Assembly: GCF_947507565.1 (NCBI RefSeq)
Contig: NC_089186.1
Span: forward strand, 992,001-1,056,000
Origin: Oscarella lobularis
Taxonomy: Eukaryota; Porifera; Homoscleromorpha; Homosclerophorida; Oscarellidae
Direction: 5' to 3'
Length of the DNA: 64,000 nt
The notes under the pieces were generated by a model. It ran no database searches. It was not told the DNA's origin and saw nothing but the letters and a program-made list of their open reading frames with translations. A program made the position numbers and the translations under genes. Shown here in pieces: positions 11,813-24,259 of this stretch (its first letter is position 1; each line of letters opens with the position of its first letter).

Positions 11813-12151
11813 TATGATAGAAAGCGAGGAAGAGCAACGCCGTTACAGTGTGGTCGAGAGCAAAGACGATTCAAGTTTACTCCGGGTCATGCATTGAATT
11901 AAGCTCCCGTAGGTAGATTCCAGCATGGTTATCTTCAGTATCGCCTTTGAAGTTTCTGTAACAAACCATTGGAAGATCTGTCCTTAGAGAGTTGACAAGG
12001 ATTAATCAGTAATGCAAAGCAACGTGGGAAAACTGCAAAAGCAGAAAGAAACAAAAGAAGAACAAAAATAGATGATCGAAAACGAGCGGACTCCGAGTTA
12101 TTTCTTCTGCAGTTCTACTTTGACTGTGTGAGCTCAGCTCTGAGAGTCCTC
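11813..12151. other. Spacer and probable 3' UTR, no gene seen
   Basis: Non-coding stretch between the NADH dehydrogenase relic and the stop codon of receptor copy D. I see A-rich runs (about 12040-12075) and no frame with recognisable protein. It probably contains the 3' UTR of copy D. Confidence 0.4.
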
Positions 12152-15100
12152 TCACTTTTTTTCAATGTGGTCATAGTCGCCTGCACCAGACGTCGCCGGA
12201 AATGCCGTGTCTGATTCCGTTGAGAATCTAAGGGTGTTATAAAGCTGGCTTCGAAAATCAGACTTGGCAAAACTCAGCCTGTTGTACGTCGATTCCAGTT
12301 CTTCACAATTCTGCTTCTCTCCTTCTTTGATGACGTAGTCATCTTCCTTTTCTCCCTGATCAACTTCCGTTCGTGGTGGCCGAAGAATGAAGACTGACGA
12401 AGTTGCATTGATGTTAGAGTCGCCATATAACGGGTTAGGGTCCAGGTCGAATGCATAATTTTTTCTTTTTGTTTTATTTTGCCTGCATCGCCTGAAACAA
12501 GAGTAGAGTCGAAATTTTGAGAGAGAAAACATTTCTTACCACGCAATGACCAAAATTATTAAAACAAGCAGCACCAGTGCTCCAATGGCTCCCCCTATTG
12601 CCACAAAAGCAAACGAAGTGGACGTCGAAGAAAACGGCGGTAAAGAGCTTGCCGTTGCATTTGCAGCTGCTGCAGAAGCAGTATAAAAAATTCTAGTTTC
12701 AGAACCGGAATTCGAGATGGCAGTTGAGCCGGAACTTGTCGGTGAGACCGGCGAAGTTAGAGTTGCGCGAGGAACTGCAGCTGAAGAAGCGATCGCAGAA
12801 GCAGTCTTCCGCACGGACGTTGAAGTAGTCAAGACTGCATTTGCAGTATTCGCAGCAATCTTTATTGAAGAGACTCGCGCAAATGAGATTCTTGTAGTTG
12901 CACGAGAGACTGACGCTGAAGTCGCAGTCTCTGAAGTCACGCGTGCGGCGTTTGACGCTGTTGGTAGAGTCTCTGAAGGCGTAGACGATGAGAAAGAAAG
13001 AGTTGCGGAAGAGATTGCAGTCGCAGCGGTAGAACTTGATACAGTATTCAAGGCAGCACTCCTTGAACTTAAGGAAGAGAATAGCGCAGTTGAGAGTCTT
13101 GTAGTGACTGACGCTGAAAATGCAGTCTCTGACGTTGCGCGTGCGGCAGTTGACGCTGTTGGTAGAGGCGTAGGCGATGAGATAGAAAGAGTTGTAGGGG
13201 AACATATAGTCGCAAAAGACGTACTTGAAGTCGTAGGTAAGTTTGATGAGACCGCTGTTGAAGCCAACGTGCTAAGAGCTGCAGTAGAAGCCGTAGTACG
13301 GTCGGTAGCGGAAATGTGTCTAATTAAAAGAGAAGAGTAAGTGGGTGAAATCGACGACTCTAACAAAAATAAATTAGATCTTAACTATTTTATACTTAAA
13401 CGACTTCTCACTAGGACAAAGGCAATACGCCCACTTTTCCATTGCAAGACTTCCGTAGTTCTTTATTGAACACCATGGGCGTCACGATCAAAAGAAGTGC
13501 ACTCGAAAAACCGCTTCCCTTTATAGACGAACGGAAAGACGCATTTGTCTTTACCATCCGAGTCTCCACCACATACATAGTTTACAACGGGAACATCTGT
13601 AAAGTAACCAGCAATTATGAATTAAAAGATTGAAATTTGTGCAATATCACTGGTGCACTTTTTAACGGAGCAATCGAGTTTGTCGCCAACCGATTCATAA
13701 CACCATGGTTTTGAACTGGCTTGCGGATCAGGATTTCGACAGTATCTGTGATCGCCAAGTCCGGCTGCGGCGTTTTGAGATACGGGAAACGCTGTAAATC
13801 GATTCCACGACACACAACTGCCCTTCGAACTTGAACCTCTATACCCGTATCCATTGTCCAGAGAGCTGTAACACGCGGTATCTAATGAAACAGAAATAAG
13901 AAAAGAAACCATGCTGCAAACAGCAATAGAGATACCCTCGCACTCGTCTATATCGCAATAAGTCCAGTTAAGACATCCACCTTTGTTCTCTGTGTAGCAC
14001 CACGGCATAGTTCGATTTTCCGATATAGGATTACGACAATACGAATGATTGCCCAAACCCGCTTCCGGATACAAAGCTATCAAATTCGAGTAGGTGCTCA
14101 ACTTCGACCAGTTGAGACACAATCGGTCGTCGGCGCTAACGGAAGTCGTCCCACGATAGTATATACCGCGATACAGAGACCGACGACATTCTATAATACA
14201 AAATGAAGAGGTTCCTATAAAGGTCGTTTGCCTACAAATAAGTACCTCTTCCAGGTGTAGTTATCCGTATGTAACTCGACGTAACCGAGCCTCGGTCAAA
14301 TGAAGCCGTAATTGCAAAAACGTAAGTAGTTGACGGTGAAACGAAGGAAGCGTAACGAAGAGATATGTCCTGTAGATCACCGTCAAACGTGAGATCCGAT
14401 GACTGAACGGTTGATCCTTGGTAAACTTCGGAGTATTTTATATCGTATGACGTGGAATCCTTGACAATTGCCGGCGGTCCGGTCCATCGAAAAGTTCCTT
14501 CACTTGCGTTACTGTCGTAGTCTAACTCTGGCAGCGGTCCACCAGAAGTCTCTATAAAAAATTAAACGGTTCATAAAACACCGTTGGAGGAAACAGAAAC
14601 TGAATACCATCCTCTCCTGAGCGTACCACTATCCATTTACCAGGAACAAGAACACCTGAGGTGTTTCTCACTGCGACTCGATACAAATATTCTAAAAACA
14701 GTATAGAATACGAAAGCAAATGATACCTGCCCTGAATTAAACACCTGTAAAAGGTTTGATTCCATTAGTGTCCGTCAGCGTTTCATTTCCTTCTCCTTTT
14801 GAACCAATGTGAAGCACTTGATCCTTGCACGTTGGACCACCCCACGTGAAGTCCGGACATCCAGCAAAGCTGACGTTCAAGCTGGCGTTTCTCGCCATTA
14901 CATAGTCTAGTAGTTGTCCATTTACCTTGAAATCTGCCAAGCAGCCTCCAAAACTTGTCACGTTCACACCATATCCAAGAGCAACTTCGGCCATTGTTGG
15001 TGGCAGTCCTTTATTCTCAATGCCCCCGAGATAAAAATTTTCCATAATGTCGGTTATTTGAGAAGAGGTGTTGTGCGAAACGCCGTCCACGGTAACGACG

Positions 15101-16665
15101 AAAGACGATTTGTCTATTGCCAAGATGACGGTATGCCACGCACCGTCACACAAGCTTACTGCTCTTGGAAGAAAGCGCACAAGGAAAGGCCCACCCGATG
15201 AGTTGGAGCCTTTTTTGTACCTTACGTGTGTCTCGATAAAGAGAAAATCACCTCTATCGTCACTGTAAGCGGCAAGAAGAAGACCGTTTGGCCAACTTGT
15301 TCGTATTCGAAAGCTCAATTGAAGCTGACCGCTTGAAGAAGACGACACGGTCAGTTTAGCATAACCAGTCCCTCGAAAATGCATCCCTTTCTGAACTGCG
15401 GGAAGACAGCCATTGGTGTTCCAGCGCACATTCTCATAGCTCTGGTTTTTTCGCGAATCAAATGATATGTCACTATCAAGCTGCTCAACATATATACATC
15501 CAATGAATCCGTCTTTGTGAGACAAAACATCGGTTTTGACGCTTTGAGTCGAGACTAATCCACCAATATAAACGCTATCAACACTGACATTAATGTCCTC
15601 GCCGTCATCATCGTCTGCTGATGCTGAAATTCCATCAACCGTGAGTTTGATAGTATTCGAATCACTTTTTCTCTTCGCCGCTACAACTGTATGAAACTGA
15701 TCGTCATTCAACGTCGCTGTTGCAGTAACATCTACAGAGCCTATACTGCCTTTAACTGCAAATTTCAGCTTCCCATTAGTCAGCTGTAGATATGAATACG
15801 ATGACCAGTCTTTCTCGACAAAACCAACAAAGAGAAGCCCATTTGGAGATGACGTTCTAAATGTCAGCCTTGTTTCAAACTTCTTTCCGCCATTAAAAGA
15901 TCCAGTGGGGGAAAACTTGATGTAGCCAAAGCCTTCAAAAGTCAATCCGGCAACGGCACTTGGTTGACTTGCAGGAACGTATCTTCTCTCTACAACATAC
16001 TGCGTAGTGCTGTCTTCCTGTGACAGCTTCTGCCACTCAATTTGAACAGATGACTTGGTAACTCTCAGTGGACGAGGGTAACAATCATCCTGTGAGCCTT
16101 TAACAATAAATATTCATTTAGAAAACAAGCTGGTCTGCTGAAAAATCAATGTACCTGAAACGCAGGTGTAAGATATGTTTAGAAGCATTGTGCCTGAGCA
16201 GCTCGTTCCGAAAGTAACTTCATCAGGCTTTAACTGGCAGTAGCTCTTAGACTGACATGCCGTCTTCGCAACATCAATAGCGCTGGAAGAGAACGAATCT
16301 TTATACTAAGCATGCCTTGTGGGCTACACTAGATTTTACGTCGACGAGGTGCAAGGGGGAGTCACTGCAGTCTTTCTCAAACAGTCCTTTACTTTCTCAA
16401 ACGTGGCGGAAGTAATCGCTATTATGTTGCTCTTACAATCGATGTCTACGCTACGTCTATAAAGAGACACGCACCAACTCGACACAATCGCTCTCTATAT
16501 AACTGCTCTTACAGGCCAAGGAACCCGTTACAGGCTGTGAGGGTCACCGACTTCGTTTCTAAGGTAGAACGTGACAAGGTGCACTTAGCTCTGAAAACTG
16601 CGGTACTCTAGATAGAAACCTTTGCAGCAGCAAAGAAGCGCGATCGCGACAATTCGTATGATCAT
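12152..16665 (-). CDS. Kinase-less receptor copy D with ITAM-like tail
   Basis: Paralogue of receptor A lacking the kinase. It starts at 16665 with a signal peptide (MIIRIVAIALLCCC), followed by decayed-looking but recognisable SUEL-lectin exons (16.55-16.17 kb), two LamG domains (15.98-14.75 kb), FN3 (14.7-14.25 kb), two kringles (14.19-13.64 kb), an FN2 exon (about 13.59-13.42 kb), a Ser/Thr/Ala stalk of roughly 240 residues and a transmembrane helix ending VLIILVIAW (exon 13359-12540). The last exon (12491-12152) encodes a basic stop-transfer (RCRQNKTKRK) and about 110 tail residues with tyrosines in LYGDS, DYVIKE, TYNRL, LYNTL and DYDHIE. YNRL and YNTL are 11 residues apart, fitting YxxL-x(6-12)-YxxL. 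One base is missing in the FN2 exon relative to copy A (13476-13490), which would end the protein before the membrane unless that phase 1-1 exon is skipped or the base is an error. Confidence 0.75.
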
Positions 16666-17057
16666 TTGTGAGACGGGTGGGCTGTGTGGGCCAGTGTCTG
16701 GTGATGTCTCGTGCTGGATTAAGAAGTTCTCTACGGACGAGCAAACGACTCGTTTGAGAGCGTTCAAGGATTACTCTCGAGCTGATATTGAGAGTAACGT
16801 TTCCCACAACCACCGCTAAATGTCGTCTCATAAAACTTGCCTTGAGCAAAGGCTACTTCTAGCTGGTCTCATCGAAGCTTTCGCTGACATATACTTTTTG
16901 TCCTTTCTAGCAAATCATATTTGACACGATTATGTTTTCCTGTATACAATTCAAAGCACATCAGAGAATAGTAGTACGTTTGTGCACAAAGCGTGATTGT
17001 ACCGTAGGAGACTGGGAGTTGAACTAGATTAAGAGAGTTGACAAAACTAACACGCCA

Positions 17058-17445
17058 GACATGCAAAAACGTACGTAGTCGACGGAGAAAGGAAGCCATA
17101 AATCCTTGACAACTGCCGGCGGTCCGGTCCAGCGAAATGTTCCTTCACCCGTCCTACCGTCGTGTTCCAACTCTGGCGTCGGTCCACTAAAAGTCTCTGG
17201 AAGATAAGGCAGTTCAATTAGGATTAACGTCGATAAACTAATTTGAATGCTATCTTCTCCTGTGCGTACTAGATCATAGATACTATTCTCGTATCTATGG
17301 TACTATAACCCATTCATCGGGCACAAGGGTTCAACTGTGACTAAATACAAATAGAATATATTTGAGCAGCAGGTACTCAAGTGTACGATACGCTCAGTAA
17401 CATCGAGCCTGAGCACCTGAGCACATTGTTCAAAAAGCAATGTTA
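17058..17445 (-). pseudogene. Relic of receptor FN3 and lectin exons
   Basis: Broken sequence similar to the receptor FN3 exon (17058-17200, still reading FRWTGPPA on the minus strand), to the preceding FN3 piece (17240-17360) and to the end of the SUEL-lectin exon (17375-17445, VYDTLS-like with indels). Kringles, stalk and kinase are absent. It lies between copy D and copy B and marks another collapsed duplicate. Confidence 0.7.
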
Positions 17446-17460
17446 GAAGTTCTTAGCAGG

Positions 17461-17775
17461 AAGTGACTAACTCTTCGCTTTTGACGTCGAACGCATTCGG
17501 CACGGCACGCACGGGATCGGGTAGAGACGGCGAATCGGTTCGATAATGCTGCACAATTCGAGCGTGCCAACCATCGTGCTGGCGAGAAGGGAAGTGAATG
17601 GGAATTAAGTTTTCGCGGGTTGACGACGGTCACGTCGATGAACCTTCTTGAGAAGGCTGTAGCCGCCCCATCGGGTGCCGAGGATGACGAGATGTCGGTT
17701 CGTCGTCGAGAGGTGTCGTATAGAATACGATTCAGAATAATTTCACGAAGAATCGAGAGAGTAACGTGCGTTAGG
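17461..17775 (-). pseudogene. Relic of NADH dehydrogenase exon 1
   Basis: About 300 bp matching almost the whole first exon of the NADH dehydrogenase gene (2000-2440), including the region around its start codon (17720-17775), with several internal deletions. It is on the minus strand like the parent and stands just downstream of receptor copy B. Confidence 0.75.
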
Positions 17776-17917
17776 AAGGACCGACGCCGCCAAAGAACCA
17801 GAGCACCAGTGACTCAAAGCATCATTCACATTCCTCGAAGCCTGGATAGAGGCTTGCACGTGACGGTAAGATAAACTAAAAACACGCATGCAAGGCTACT
17901 AAATAATAATTAATTAA

Positions 17918-20900
17918 TTAATAAGCGCTCGACGCCTTGTAAGCCTTCTGAAGTACTTCGTACGCTGACTGGGACGCCTTCTCATTGTCACCCACACTTC
18001 CCGGAATTGATTCAGAATTAGCATCGTTAGCTAACAGCATGTCGTCTGGCTGAGAAAGACGAGTGGCTATTTCGTTGAAAGTAGGTCGTTTGTGGTGATC
18101 AGGATTCCTGCAGAGAAGTCATCTTCCTGGTCACAAATCAATCACACTGCATCCTCTCTTCTTCTTACCAGCACTCAATCATGAGTTCATAGATAGCATA
18201 GGAACAGCCCGGAGGTGGGGGAAGACGATAGCCAGTTTCCAGTAGATCAACAACGGCACCATTCATCGTTTGGCCGTAAGGACGTTTCCCAACTGTCCAA
18301 ATTTCGTGGAGAACAATACCGTAACTCCAGACGTCACTTGATGTCGAATACTTTCGAAAGCTGATGGCCTACAAAACACGTAGGTATGCACTGTCGTAAG
18401 AGACGTACAGGAAATCTTTTACCTCAGGAGCGGTCCATCTGATGGGAATCTGTCCTCCTTTAGTGACGTAGTAACTGCCTTCGGCCAAATCTCTCGATAA
18501 TCCAAAGTCAGCAATTTAGGCAACAGAATGAAAGCGATGGCGTCTATAAAAAAATAATTCAACCTTGCAAACTAGTCGTTCACCAAGTAGAACGTTACGA
18601 GCCGCAAGGTCCTTGTTTTATAAAACGCCGAATTCACACTCGCACTAAAAAATGATTCAAACCTTTTACCCTGTGAACGAAACATCGCTTCGCCAAATAT
18701 TCCATTCCGGCGGCTATGTCGCGAGCCATCCGCAGTAAACGAGACGGTAGGTCCGAAGGCAACGTGTCCTCGTTTCTACGACGAGAGATCGTTGTGCTTC
18801 TACTCTGCGAATAGGCGAGCACTTACGCGATAATTGACTGCAAGTATTGCTTCAAATCACCGTTGGGCAAAATTTCCAAGACAATCATCAACTACATGCA
18901 GTTAGATATACGGTACTACTGTATAGCGGAATTCGTGCATACTTACCGGTGTTCCAGAGAGAACGACTCCGTGCATCATCACAACGTTTCGGTGATTAAA
19001 CTGGCCCATAATTGCAGCTTCTTGAAGAAATTTGACCTTGCTCTCCTTCGACTCTGATTTCAACGTCTTCACGGCCACGACAACAGGAGATTTCGAATCC
19101 TTTTTTTAAAAAAATTAGAAAGGCCTGAAATGAACGTTGTTTTGAATAAACCTTTGGCGTCCACATTCCTCTCTCAACTGTTCCAAATTGACTGAAAAGG
19201 CAAAAATAAGAGTAAGTGTGGCAGTTAAATAACGCGAACGAGCGCATTCCTTTTACCCAGTTCCCAATACTTCTTCCAGATGAATAGAAGACCTTTCTAA
19301 GACGCGAAACTTTGCAGAAGTCAACTGATCATACAATTTCCTTTCCGTTTTTGCCGGCTTCCAGTAGATGCTCTCTTCAGATTCATTCTGTGCCTAAAAC
19401 ATTGCAGGGTATAATACTTAATACTCATGGGAGAAAGAAAAAATCTCGACAGTCTTGCCTTTTGCTCGGAAACGACCAACTGCAACGGAGCTGAGTTGAC
19501 AGGCACTTCGTAGTGACTATCGTCCTGAGCGGTTTTTGGTAGGCAGTACTCGGCAGTCGGATTGGACAGGGAAGAGTCCTCGTACTCATGTTCTTGTCTT
19601 AACGGCGAGACAACGACGTAACTTGACGAGAGCCTTCGCGAGCCGCGCCCATCCAATTCCATACCTATAAGCAAAGCCTCTAATTAGTTAAAACGATAAA
19701 ACATCTCTGCAACTCACTTTGCTCGTTCACGTCAAATGCTTCGGACGGTTTGCCTCGTCGACGGACGAAGATGACAACAAGAACCACGACGACAATGATA
19801 ATAAGGATTCCTCCACCGACTCCAATTCCGATGTACATAGAAGAGGCTGAGCTGCTCCTCGTCTCTGAGATGCTCCCTGACGCAAAGCTGCTTTCGCTTG
19901 CGAGCGACGTAGAAATGACGTCAGAAGTTGTCAACGACGATTCGAAACTCGCCGATCCCTCGGTCGAGGAGAACGTTGCTTGAGCCACCGTATTAGGAGC
20001 CGCGGTCGTAGCCGTAGTAGTAGTAGTAGTAAACGTAAGGCAGGAGCCGTCAATTCGCCCGCTGACAGGAGGAGAGTAAGTAGGTAGAGACATAGAATTT
20101 CCCGGTTCTAAATACAAAAAAGTAATTCGAATTTTCTTTCTGTTTAATGCACATCTAGCTTCTCACTAGGACAAAGACAATATGCCCACTGCTGCATTTT
20201 CCCATTTGAACGATTCGTTATCGAGCACCATGGAGCGTCGCGATCGAAAGCAGTGCACTCATAAAACCGCCTTCCTTTATAGATGAAGGGAAAGACGCAC
20301 TCGTCTCCGTCGTCTGACGTGTCGCCGCATACGTAGCGAACGATGGAGACATCTGCAAAACAAATGGAATTGACGATTTCGAAACTTCCGAAATTTGCTC
20401 AGTACCTTTGGTGCACGGGGCAACGGCGTTATTGAAGCAATTGCGTTTGCCACTATCTGATTCATAACACCACGGTTTTGACCTAGTTTGCGGATCAGGA
20501 TTTCGACAGTAGTTGTGATCACCAAGTCCGGCCGCTGCGTATTGATGCACGGAAAACGTCGTAGATTTGTTCCAAGACACGCAATTCCTATACGTACTTG
20601 ATCCCCTATACCCGTACCCATTGTCCAGAGAGCTGTAACATGTCGTGTCTAAAGCAAAGAGCAAAAATAAAAAGCGGCTTTTTCTAACTGCAATCGACCT
20701 ATACCCTCGCACTCGTCTATATTGCAGTAAGACCAGCTAAGACATCCACCCGTATCGTCCGTGTAACACCACGGCATTGTTCGATTTTCCGATATAGGAT
20801 TGCGACAGTACGAATGATTGCCCAAACCCGATTCCGGATACAAAGCTAATAAATTTGAGTAGGTGCCCAGCTCCGACCAGTTGAGACACGATTGGCCGTC

Positions 20901-23475
20901 GGCGCTAACGGAAGTCGTCCCACGATAGTATGTACCACGATATAGAAACCGACGACATTCTATGAAATAACATGAAGCCTTTGAAAAGTCTTCTTCCCAA
21001 ACATACCTCTGCCGTTGGTCGTTAAACGTGCATAACTAGACAGAACGGGGCCTTTCCCTTTGCTTAATGAAGCGGTAATTGCAAAAACATAAGTAGTCGA
21101 CGGTGAAACGGCGGAAGTATAAGGAAGAGATATTTCCTTTATGTCATCGTTAAACTTGAGATCAGATGACTGTACAGTCGATCCTTGGTAAACTTCAGAG
21201 TATTTTATGTCGTATGACATGTCATCCTTGACAATTGCAGGCGGTCCGGTCCAGCGAAATGTTCCCTTACCCGTTCTACCGTCGTAATCCAACTCTGGCG
21301 CTGGTCCACTAGAAGACACTAGAAAATGAGATCGTTAATAAACGCTAACGACTATTACTGAAATACAATACTATCTTCTCCTGTGCGCACTACTATCCAT
21401 TTACTAGGTACAATTGCGCCTGATACGCTTTTCACTGTGACTCGATACAAATACTCTGAAATGAAACTCGAATATAAAACGAAACCTAGAACTGAAACAA
21501 ACCTGTAAAGGCTTTGACTTCATTAGTGTCCGTTAGAGTTTTCCCTCCTCTTCCTTTTGAACCAACGCGAAGCACTTGATCTACGCACGTTGGACCGCCC
21601 CAAGTGAAGTCTGGACATCCAGCAAAGCTGACGTCCAAGCTAGCGTTCCTCTTCTTTGCATAGTCAACCAGCAGCCCATTGACCTTGAAATCTGCCAAAC
21701 AGCCTCCATAACTCGTTACGTTCACGCCATATCCAAGCGCAATTTCGTCCATAGTTGGCGATGACGCTCCCTCACTTTCACTACGTTCCATGCCGCCAAG
21801 ATAAAAGTTCTTCATTATGTCAGACGAATAACTCAACACGTCGTCTATCTTCGAAGAGGTGGTCTGTCTAACGCCGTCGATAGCAACAACGATCAACACC
21901 GTGTCTATCGTTAGGCTGACAGTATGCCACACGCCGTCGCACAAGCTCACGGTTCTCCCGGGTCGAACGCGTATGAGGAAGGGTCCATCTGATATCCCGA
22001 AGCCTTTTCTGTATCTCAAGTCTAATCCATCGACACGTGTCTCAACGAAGAGAAATTTGCCGTATCGTTGTCGTAGGCGGCCAGAAGAAGACCGTTTGGC
22101 CAACTCGTTCGCATTCGAAAATCGAATTGAAGTTGGCCGCTCGACGAAGACGACAGGGTCAGTTTCGCGTAACCAGTTCCTCGAAAGTGCATTCCTTCCT
22201 GAACGGCAGGCGGACAGCCGTTAGCGCTCGAGCGAACATTTAGACTATTCGTCAAGCCGTTCGGACCAAATGATTTGCCGTTATCAAGCTGCTCCACATT
22301 CATGCACCCGACGAATCCGTCTACTTGTGACAAAATGCTTGGTTCGACGACGAGCACAGTCGAAGGCACTCCACCGACATAAACGCTGTTTACGCGCACT
22401 TCGATCTTTCCGCCGTCCTTTACGCTAGCAGACCCTGTAGTACCTCCATCAACAGTAAGTCTGAGAGTGTCATCATCATTCTGCCTCTTCTCCGCCTTCA
22501 CCGTATGAAACTCATTCAAAGTGATTGCCGTCGAAGAAAGATTTACAGACCCATCTTTGGACTTGACCGCAAAATCCAACTTTCCATTCGTCAGTTTTAG
22601 GTACGCATACGACGACCAGTTATTCTTGAAAGCGAAAAAGAGAAGTCCATTCGGACTTGACGTTCGAAATGTTAGTTCCATTGTAAATGCCTTTCCGCCA
22701 TTAAAAACGGCGTTAGTTCTATATTTCATGTAGCCAAAGCCGTCAAAAGATATACCGACAACGGCGCTTGGCTGACTAGCAGGAATGTATCTTCGTTCTA
22801 CAAAATATTTTGTATTGCTGTCTTCCTCTGGGTGTTTAGTCCATTTGAGAAGAACTGATGACCCTGTCACTATCCCATGCGTAAGAGAGCGATCACCTTG
22901 TAGGCCTAAAAAACACTAACTGTTTGAACAAAAGGCAGAGTGTAGCAGAGACTACCTGAAACGCAAGCGTACGATACGTTCAGCGACATGTTGCCTGAAC
23001 ACGTCGTTCCAAACGTAACATCAGTCGCCACTACACTGCAATAGCTCTTGTACTGACACGCTGCCTTCACAACGTCAGTAGCGCTGAAAGAAAAACAAAC
23101 GCGTCGTCTCCCAATCAAATATTCATTTATTGACAATTACATAGTCACGTTAGTCTTACGTTGGCGAGTTGCAAGGTGGAATAGCCGGAGTCCGCGATGC
23201 GCAATCGTTCACCTTCTCGAACGTGGACGAACGAATCGCTATTAGTTTTCCTTTACATTCGATTCTAAACGGCAGAGCTGAAATAGATCGGGTTACACAC
23301 AGACACTCAGCTAAAGTCACTTACGTGACAGCGCCGTCACAGGCTGTGTTGATCAACTTCGACTTTGCCCCTAACGCTTAAATTAGCGTTCTTTCGCTGA
23401 AAATTTCCGAGGATAAGTATAAGCCCTACCTTCGTCGCACAAAATCAGCGCCAGCAAGGCATATTGTATGAACAT
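17918..23475 (-). CDS. Receptor tyrosine kinase B, probably damaged
   Basis: Third receptor copy with the same plan as A: signal peptide from 23475 ([13 protein letters not shown]), SUEL-lectin (23.37-22.95 kb), two LamG domains (22.9-21.5 kb), FN3 (21.45-21.0 kb), two kringles (20.96-20.43 kb), intact FN2 (20.35-20.16 kb), a short Ser/Thr stalk and a transmembrane helix (20.1-19.72 kb), a juxtamembrane segment with YEDSS, YCLP and YEVP, and a kinase with [21 protein letters not shown] and RWTAPE, ending ASSAY-TAA. Two defects show. In LamG2 the frame shifts near 22065-22075, where one G appears to be missing. Before the DFG exon the splice acceptor reads CTAA instead of the CTAG found in A and C (about 18515-18518). 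It may be a recent pseudogene, a variant allele or affected by sequence errors. The stalk is about 80 residues against over 400 in A. Confidence 0.72.
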
Positions 23476-24259
23476 GGTGAAAACGCCGGCAACGTTATTT
23501 CGTCAGGAAAGATTCAAATTCCCTGGAACCGAAAACGAACGCGAGGCCAAAGACGCTTTTTCGGCGTGCGAGTGTGGCCTCTGACTCCCGTACTATTTGC
23601 ATTCCAGAACTAGCTTCCCTTTCCGCAGCGCAGAGCGAGAATAATTAGATCAAGAGGATGATGGATGCATTAGCTCTTCCTCTCTACCGGATTGACCTAG
23701 CTTGATGCATGGGAATTCTCGAAACATCAGGACCTACGGTAAAACAGGTATCTAGATATAAAAACAGTAAAATATAAAACACATAGTCACTGTACGTAAC
23801 TGTTCGTCCCCTCATTTCATTCCTTCTTCCTTGTTAGCCTTGTAGTGCATCTGCGAGCGATCTCCACACGCGGGAAATTCGCGAGCAGCGAGAGAGAGAG
23901 AGAGGAGAGAGAGACTGGACAGGCGCAGAGAACCACGTTGACTTCAGAAGCCATAACGAACTCGCACTAATAAGAGCTAAACTCGCTGTTAGTGAGGGTG
24001 AACAGAGCTCGAACAAACGCACAAACCCAAATGTTAGAGCTGGATTCGGGTCTCATGGAAGCTCCCGTATTTCGGTTACTAGCCGTCGGTTTGTCGCCTA
24101 TACGCGGGGTAGAATTCGGCGAAGAATAGCTAGGACAACGTGCGGTAACTAGAGGCTCAATCTCTCTATGGGCAGCTGTCGACAGCTCCCGGCAAAAATA
24201 CATAAAAGTAAAAAAAATACGTATACAAACAAATTTGGCTAATAATAGGCGCTCAACGC
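23476..24259. other. Spacer between receptor copies B and C with GA repeat
   Basis: The upstream region of copy B and the downstream region of copy C. It holds a GA microsatellite at about 23889-23917. No coding frame is supported. The stretch 23476-23700 should contain the promoter of copy B, but I see no site I can name. Confidence 0.45.

Noticed and set aside
12699-13205. Cys/Tyr-rich minus-strand frame of 168 codons
   Set aside because: It is an alternative frame of the same stalk exon; the Ser/Thr frame runs into the transmembrane helix and splices in phase, this one does not.
12717-13340. Plus-strand open frame of 207 codons
   Set aside because: Antisense of the stalk exon of receptor copy D, with the same compositional cause.
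16559-16849. Alternative minus-strand frame of 96 codons at the start of copy D
   Set aside because: It overlaps the signal-peptide exon in another frame and has no domain; the frame with MIIRIVAIALLCCC matches the other receptor copies.
23889-23917. GA run as a regulatory element
   Set aside because: It is a simple microsatellite; nothing in the sequence supports a regulatory role.
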